From assembly GCA_030248215.1 (NCBI GenBank), contig JASANG010002126.1, positions 79,572 through 143,571 on the forward strand: a stretch of 64,000 nucleotides of DNA, read 5' to 3'. The DNA comes from Enoplolaimus lenunculus (taxonomy: Eukaryota > Nematoda > Enoplea > Enoplida > Thoracostomopsidae). Shown piece after piece: positions 59,601 to 64,000 of this stretch. Position 1 is the first letter of the stretch; each line of letters opens with the position of its first letter. A program made the translations under genes and the position numbers. A model generated the notes under the pieces. The model saw only the letters and a program-made list of their open reading frames with translations. It searched no databases and had not been told where the DNA came from.

Positions 59601-62600
59601 AACGGCGGAACTAAAGCGAGCAAAACCGGCCAGACTGTGGTCGAACTTCAACGGTTACTGCCAAAAGCTCGAGTGATATATGCGTCTGCCACAGGCAAGT
59701 ATTCGCAGTTTATTTGCTGAATTAGCGTTGTTTTTGTGAGTGTTTTTGCAATTAATTTTACAAAAAGCAGTATTTAGGCTTTTAGAAAATACCAGATTCT
59801 TTCCTACGTTTCAATTCAATTTACATAGATTGACAGATTGAAGTCAGTACGAGAGAGTTTAAAATGTATAGAAACTGGTCCGTTACGTAATTAAAGTTGC
59901 TATTTAAGGCGCAACTGAGCCTCGAAATATGGCATACATGACCCGACTTGGTTTATGGGGCGAAGGCGTTCCATTTCGCACGTTTGGTGACTTTTTGAAT
60001 GCTGTTGAGCGTCGTGGGGTCGGTGCTATGGAAGTGGTCGCAATGGATATGAAGGTAAGCGTCTCGTGTCTGTCTGGCTGTTTGTAGCAACAATAATTAA
60101 TAAATCAGAATCGTAATAGCGAAAAATCACAGCTGGGGCTAGTTGCTGTATGCATATAACAATATATGATCCATATTCTCAATTGTGTATAGCATCTAAA
60201 AACAGTGGTGATAGGTCTTGTACTTTATAGGTCCTGCTGTGCGCTGAGTTTGACATTATTGTAGCTGCCGCCGTTAATGGCTAACTCATGATAGATGCTA
60301 CACACATCTGAGAATGCGGCTTTAGGATTCATTGACGCTAGATTACAGAGTTATACGTAATATCCAGCTTTAATTATATTGGTAAACTCGCTGGTGGTAT
60401 GCTGTGCGCCAAATACAAGCATGAAAATTTAATCAATTTCTTTTTATAATTACATCACAATCAAACAGTTTGGCGTATTAGATGTAGCTTCGTGTGTGTT
60501 TTAGCTTCGTGGAATATATTTGGCACGCCAATTGAGTTTTCACGGCGTTTCGTTCAAAATTGAAGATGTCAAACCGACGAAAGAGTTTATGAAGGCATAT
60601 GACGACTCTGTCCATTTGGTAAGAATTTCGGATTGTTTTTGGTGTATAACATTGGCTCAGAAATATGACGCGTGTAGGGGCAACTAATGTTTTGTTGCAA
60701 GTTAAAATCTTATTACTATTCTATTAATTTGAACAATTTTCAGTGATTCTAATCTAGTAGATGTATTCTCAATTGTGTGTTCTGCTTATTGCCATTTAAA
60801 GCTCATGAACTATCACCAAGTAATGGGTGTTTCTATTTGCTACACATGCTTAAGATTATGGATGGAAACATTAAGAATCGACATCAAAGTTTATTCGTAA
60901 TAATGGCTGTGTTTCTGCAATCTTGAGAATTTACGCCAATTTTGACGCAGCGTTGTTAGTGACAATCGATAGTTTTTCAGTGGCTGGAAGCGCGTGAACA
61001 ATTTCAACTCGCAGCCGACATTATGGGTGCCGATTCGTCTGTTCGTAAAACTATTTGGGCTCAGTTTTGGTCTGCACATCAAAGATTTTTCAAGTATTTC
61101 TGTATTGCTGCGAAAGTCGAAGCATGTGTTCGTATGTGTCGTGAAGCTGTAAAAAGTGGCAAAGTGAGTCAAATGTTAGACGTAAACCGGATCTTGTAGA
61201 GATAAATGCCTAAAAATTCCAGGCAGGTCGTAAATAATGGCTTTAACACACATGTATGCAAGTTATATGAGTTTGCGTGCAAACCGTTTTATACATTGCA
61301 GTTTTATAATTATCGTGTGCGAAGTCGTAGGAATTGGATTAATGCTGACAGTAAAGAACAAACGATGTGAAGTTGGTGTTTGCTTGTTTGTTTCTTTCTT
61401 CCTTTGTTTGCTTGTTTTATGTCGTTTTTGTCACCTTCATTTGATCTGTTGTGTGCGTTTTATGTGATGCTTTGTTCGCAATATTGTTTGCTTGTTTGTT
61501 TATTTTAGTGCGTTGTGATTGGTCTCCAGTCGACTGGTGAAGCACGAACCCTTGAACAACTCGAAGACCGCGGGGGAGAGTTGACGGAATTTGTGTCCAC
61601 TGCCCAGTAAGTAGTCACGGTCGTATACAAGCGAATGTATTGAGAGAATATATCCTGTTCTGAAATTTCTTAAGATACCAGAAAATGCAGTTTTGACATG
61701 ATTTAGAAATCACCTTGTAAATTTTAGAGGTCGAAATACCAATGCTTTTATAAAATTATACCCTTGTGAATGAAATTTTGGCTACGCACCAATATTACGT
61801 TGTCATCCAATGGTAGCGACGCAGTTACTGGGGTTAGTCCTGTGCATTGTATTTAGTTATCATCAGCTTTTTTCCAAATTATATTTCTGTACTATATGTG
61901 TGAGCTGTTATTGTTTTGTTTGTGTTGTCCATTTAAGCGGTGTATTCCAATCGTTAATTGAAAAACACTTTCCGGCAACTGATACCAAAGAAGCATTGGA
62001 AAAAGTTGGCCTCGGAAGTTTATTTGTTGAATCTCAACGCTTGAGCGAGGCAGAACGTTTGAAAAATGAACAAGACCGTGCCAAAGGTAAGCTGCTATTT
62101 ACAGTTTTGTTTAATTTTAAACATTGTTGTAAATTTATAAGCGTTATGGTTATAGCTTTGACAGTGTTATAGCGTCCATAACGTAGCTTTGTTCGGCTTG
62201 TGAACGAGTTAAAAAATATAACAATAACAACAGTAGATAGACGTACCACCTTTAAACTAGCTAAAAATGGATTTTCACCACCCCAAAATTCCGCAATAGC
62301 AATTTTAGGGAAAATCTTTTAAAAATACAGTGCCCTCTACGAAAAGTTCCAATTTTTGCCCTTTATCTTTATCTTGGACGGTTTTTAACACCCTTGTCAT
62401 CAAGTTTCCCTGGTTGACTCCAGTGCCTGGTCACCTTCGCAAAACCCCTACCCTATTCGAGATTGGGCTAGCGAAATGACAGTATTTACACCCGTTATTG
62501 CTGCATGTTTGCATTTTCTGTATTTTTACAGCTTGACAGGCTCGTAAAATGGAGCGTGAACGATTGTTTTCCAAACTGGAAGAAAAAGAAAAAGGATAGC

Positions 62601-63961
62601 GGTCGGTGAAACTTCTTCTGGTATGTGTGAGTTCGATCTCCCGCACGGTAGGTCTGTTGGTTTTGCTTTTCAGCCGCTGACGAAAATATTAATTCCGGCA
62701 GAGATTTGTGTCGTGGATGTTTTCTATTACTCTAAGGGTAATTTTTATAGTAGATGCCCACTTTGTTTGAAAACCAATCGATATCTTGTAAATCGGTACT
62801 AAGGTCATTTGACAATTCAAACCCGCAAGAAATGAACATCCGTACTTTACAGATTTTTATTATTTTGTTTATTTTTGCCCAATTTTTCGGGTCCATAGCC
62901 GGCTTTCGATTTGAAAAAATTCCGGCATCGGCATCGGTATTTCGATTTGTTGCAACTGTACCCGCTTACAGGCGAAAGCGCCAATTCGGATGGTGACTGT
63001 GATGATGATGAAGAAGAAGAAGACGAAGAAGAGACAGACAACAACCATAGCGAAGAAAGAGAAAGCGATTCTGCGGAGGAGGAGAGTGCGACGAATTGGC
63101 GGAAGCAAAACCAATGGTCACCGTGGAAACAGGCATCAGACAAAAAGCCCCAAACCCGCCGATTCGAAACAAACCTCGAGGAAGAAACAAATAAAGCGAT
63201 CGGCCGATGATGAAGAAGCCGAAGAAGGGATGAAGACGAGGAAGATGAAGCTGGATTCAATCCGTTTGCGGACGATGAAGATGATGATGGTGAGTGTGTT
63301 GGGTACAGGGACGAAAAGCTACAGGGGAAGGGACAAAAGGCAACTGGGGATGTTACGATAAGGTGAAACGACGCAAGAAGAAGGTAGGTAGACAGTGTGT
63401 GAAAGACGTAGTAATGAGGAAAGGTGTCTGACTATGTAATCCAGAGGTGAGGGAGTAAGTACATGAGAGAAAGTATTGGGCAAAGTAGAAGAGAGAGAGG
63501 AGAAGTGGGATTAAAACATGAGAGAATGTGAGAGTGGGGGTCGAAGTAAGAGAATCGTGTGCGACTAAGTAAGAAAAAGAAGGTTTACGACGAGGTAAGA
63601 ATGAGGTGTCTGACTAAACAACAACGAGATGATATGGAACTATGTACGTGACAGGAAGTGTTGGGGGCAAAGTAAGAATGAGGTGTGCGACTCAGGGTGC
63701 AACCGGAATTACAATTTACCGGAACCGGAACCGGAATTTGAAAATTTTACCGGAACCGGAAAATGAAAAATGCATTTCACCAAAAATTTCATTTTAATCT
63801 TATTTTTTGCTCTATTATTTGTGAAATAACCTTAGTCGAACATAGGTATTTCATCATCGACTGAAGTGAAATCCACCATCAATGGCTTATATTCGGAGTA
63901 CAAGTGGCTTTCAAAAGAGATTCTTAAAAATTAGCAAAGTTAAGAAAACGGCCAAATTATA
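53659..63961 (+). repeat. Right arm of 10.3-kb inverted duplication
   Basis: Mirror of 41735-52044. Differences from the left arm are rare in the middle and concentrated near 53.7-54.3 kb and 62.3-63.3 kb. It ends inside the mirrored hAT-like MITE, where the next bases are adapter-like. Confidence 0.95.
53963..63289 (+). pseudogene. sbno: Inverted second copy of SBNO exons 1-17 (probable artefact)
   Basis: Mirror exons: 53963-54269, 54859-55223, 55523-55797, 56076-56130, 56433-57564, 58106-58315, 58570-58654, 58839-58929, 59121-59288, 59559-59694, 59909-60054, 60505-60618, 60981-61163, 61509-61606, 61938-62086, 62532-62620 and 62972-63289. Exons 2-15 are intact with a few substitutions (for example SASNSNG to SATNSNG, RFAAPHQ to RFGEPHQ). 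Exon 1 has two one-base gains and two one-base losses, all in short homopolymers. Exon 16 gains an in-frame TGA at 62534 and two extra bases, and exon 17 has several indels. The copy ends with the arm; the C-lobe exons are absent. It could not make the full protein. Either a genuine broken inverted duplicate or, more likely, a fold-back read artefact. Confidence 0.85.
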
Positions 63962-64000
63962 GGTCGCGAAGAATACGTAACTGAACGAAGTACGTTACAT
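63962..64000. other. Oxford Nanopore adapter remnant at contig end
   Basis: Positions 63972-63993 include AATACGTAACTGAACGAAGT followed by AC. This equals the bottom strand of the Nanopore ligation adapter as I remember it. It follows immediately after the arm homology breaks and has no match in the left arm. It is not genomic. Confidence 0.9.

Noticed and set aside
53963-63289. A second functional SBNO paralogue in head-to-head arrangement
   Set aside because: Truncated at exon 17, frame broken in three exons, and the arm ends in adapter sequence.

Overview
This is eukaryotic nuclear DNA: AT-rich, intron-split genes, dense in small non-autonomous DNA transposons. No rRNA gene, operon, CRISPR array or LTR element was seen. 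Nematode-type telomere hexamers (TTAGGC/GCCTAA) recur throughout the first 31 kb. The GPCR resembles the invertebrate FMRFamide-receptor family. Together these suggest a nematode or close relative; this is inference, not proof.

Layout. Positions 1-2,485 are repeats. From 2,529 to 6,241 (minus) lies a two-exon FMRFamide-receptor-like GPCR of about 1,014 residues, with a roughly 620-residue third intracellular loop that carries polyglutamine. From 6,880 to about 31,000 I see no convincing gene. That stretch is a mosaic of MITE families: (i) elements with 8-bp target duplications that carry internal TTAGGC arrays; (ii) three 264-bp TTAA-flanked piggyBac-type MITEs, each holding a tRNA-Gly-like module; (iii) foldback elements; (iv) elements ending in CCGTAGCCAGC; and (v) several minisatellites. 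From 32,721 to 51,741 (minus) lies a complete Strawberry-notch (SBNO) gene. I rebuilt it as 32 exons, all in phase, giving 1,965 residues.

From about 53,659 to 63,961 the sequence is a reverse-complement copy of 41,735-52,044 (SBNO exons 1-17), separated by a 1.6-kb single-copy loop. Homology stops at 63,961. The last 39 bases contain 22 nt identical to the Oxford Nanopore ligation adapter as I remember it. The right arm is therefore most simply a fold-back read artefact at a contig end, not a second gene. Its frameshifts and stop codon cluster at the two ends of the arm.

The two genes are not obviously linked in function. SBNO is a nuclear helicase-like co-regulator; the GPCR is a plasma-membrane peptide receptor. 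The most novel biology here is that mobile elements have spread telomere-like hexamer arrays and tRNA-like modules through the intergenic DNA.
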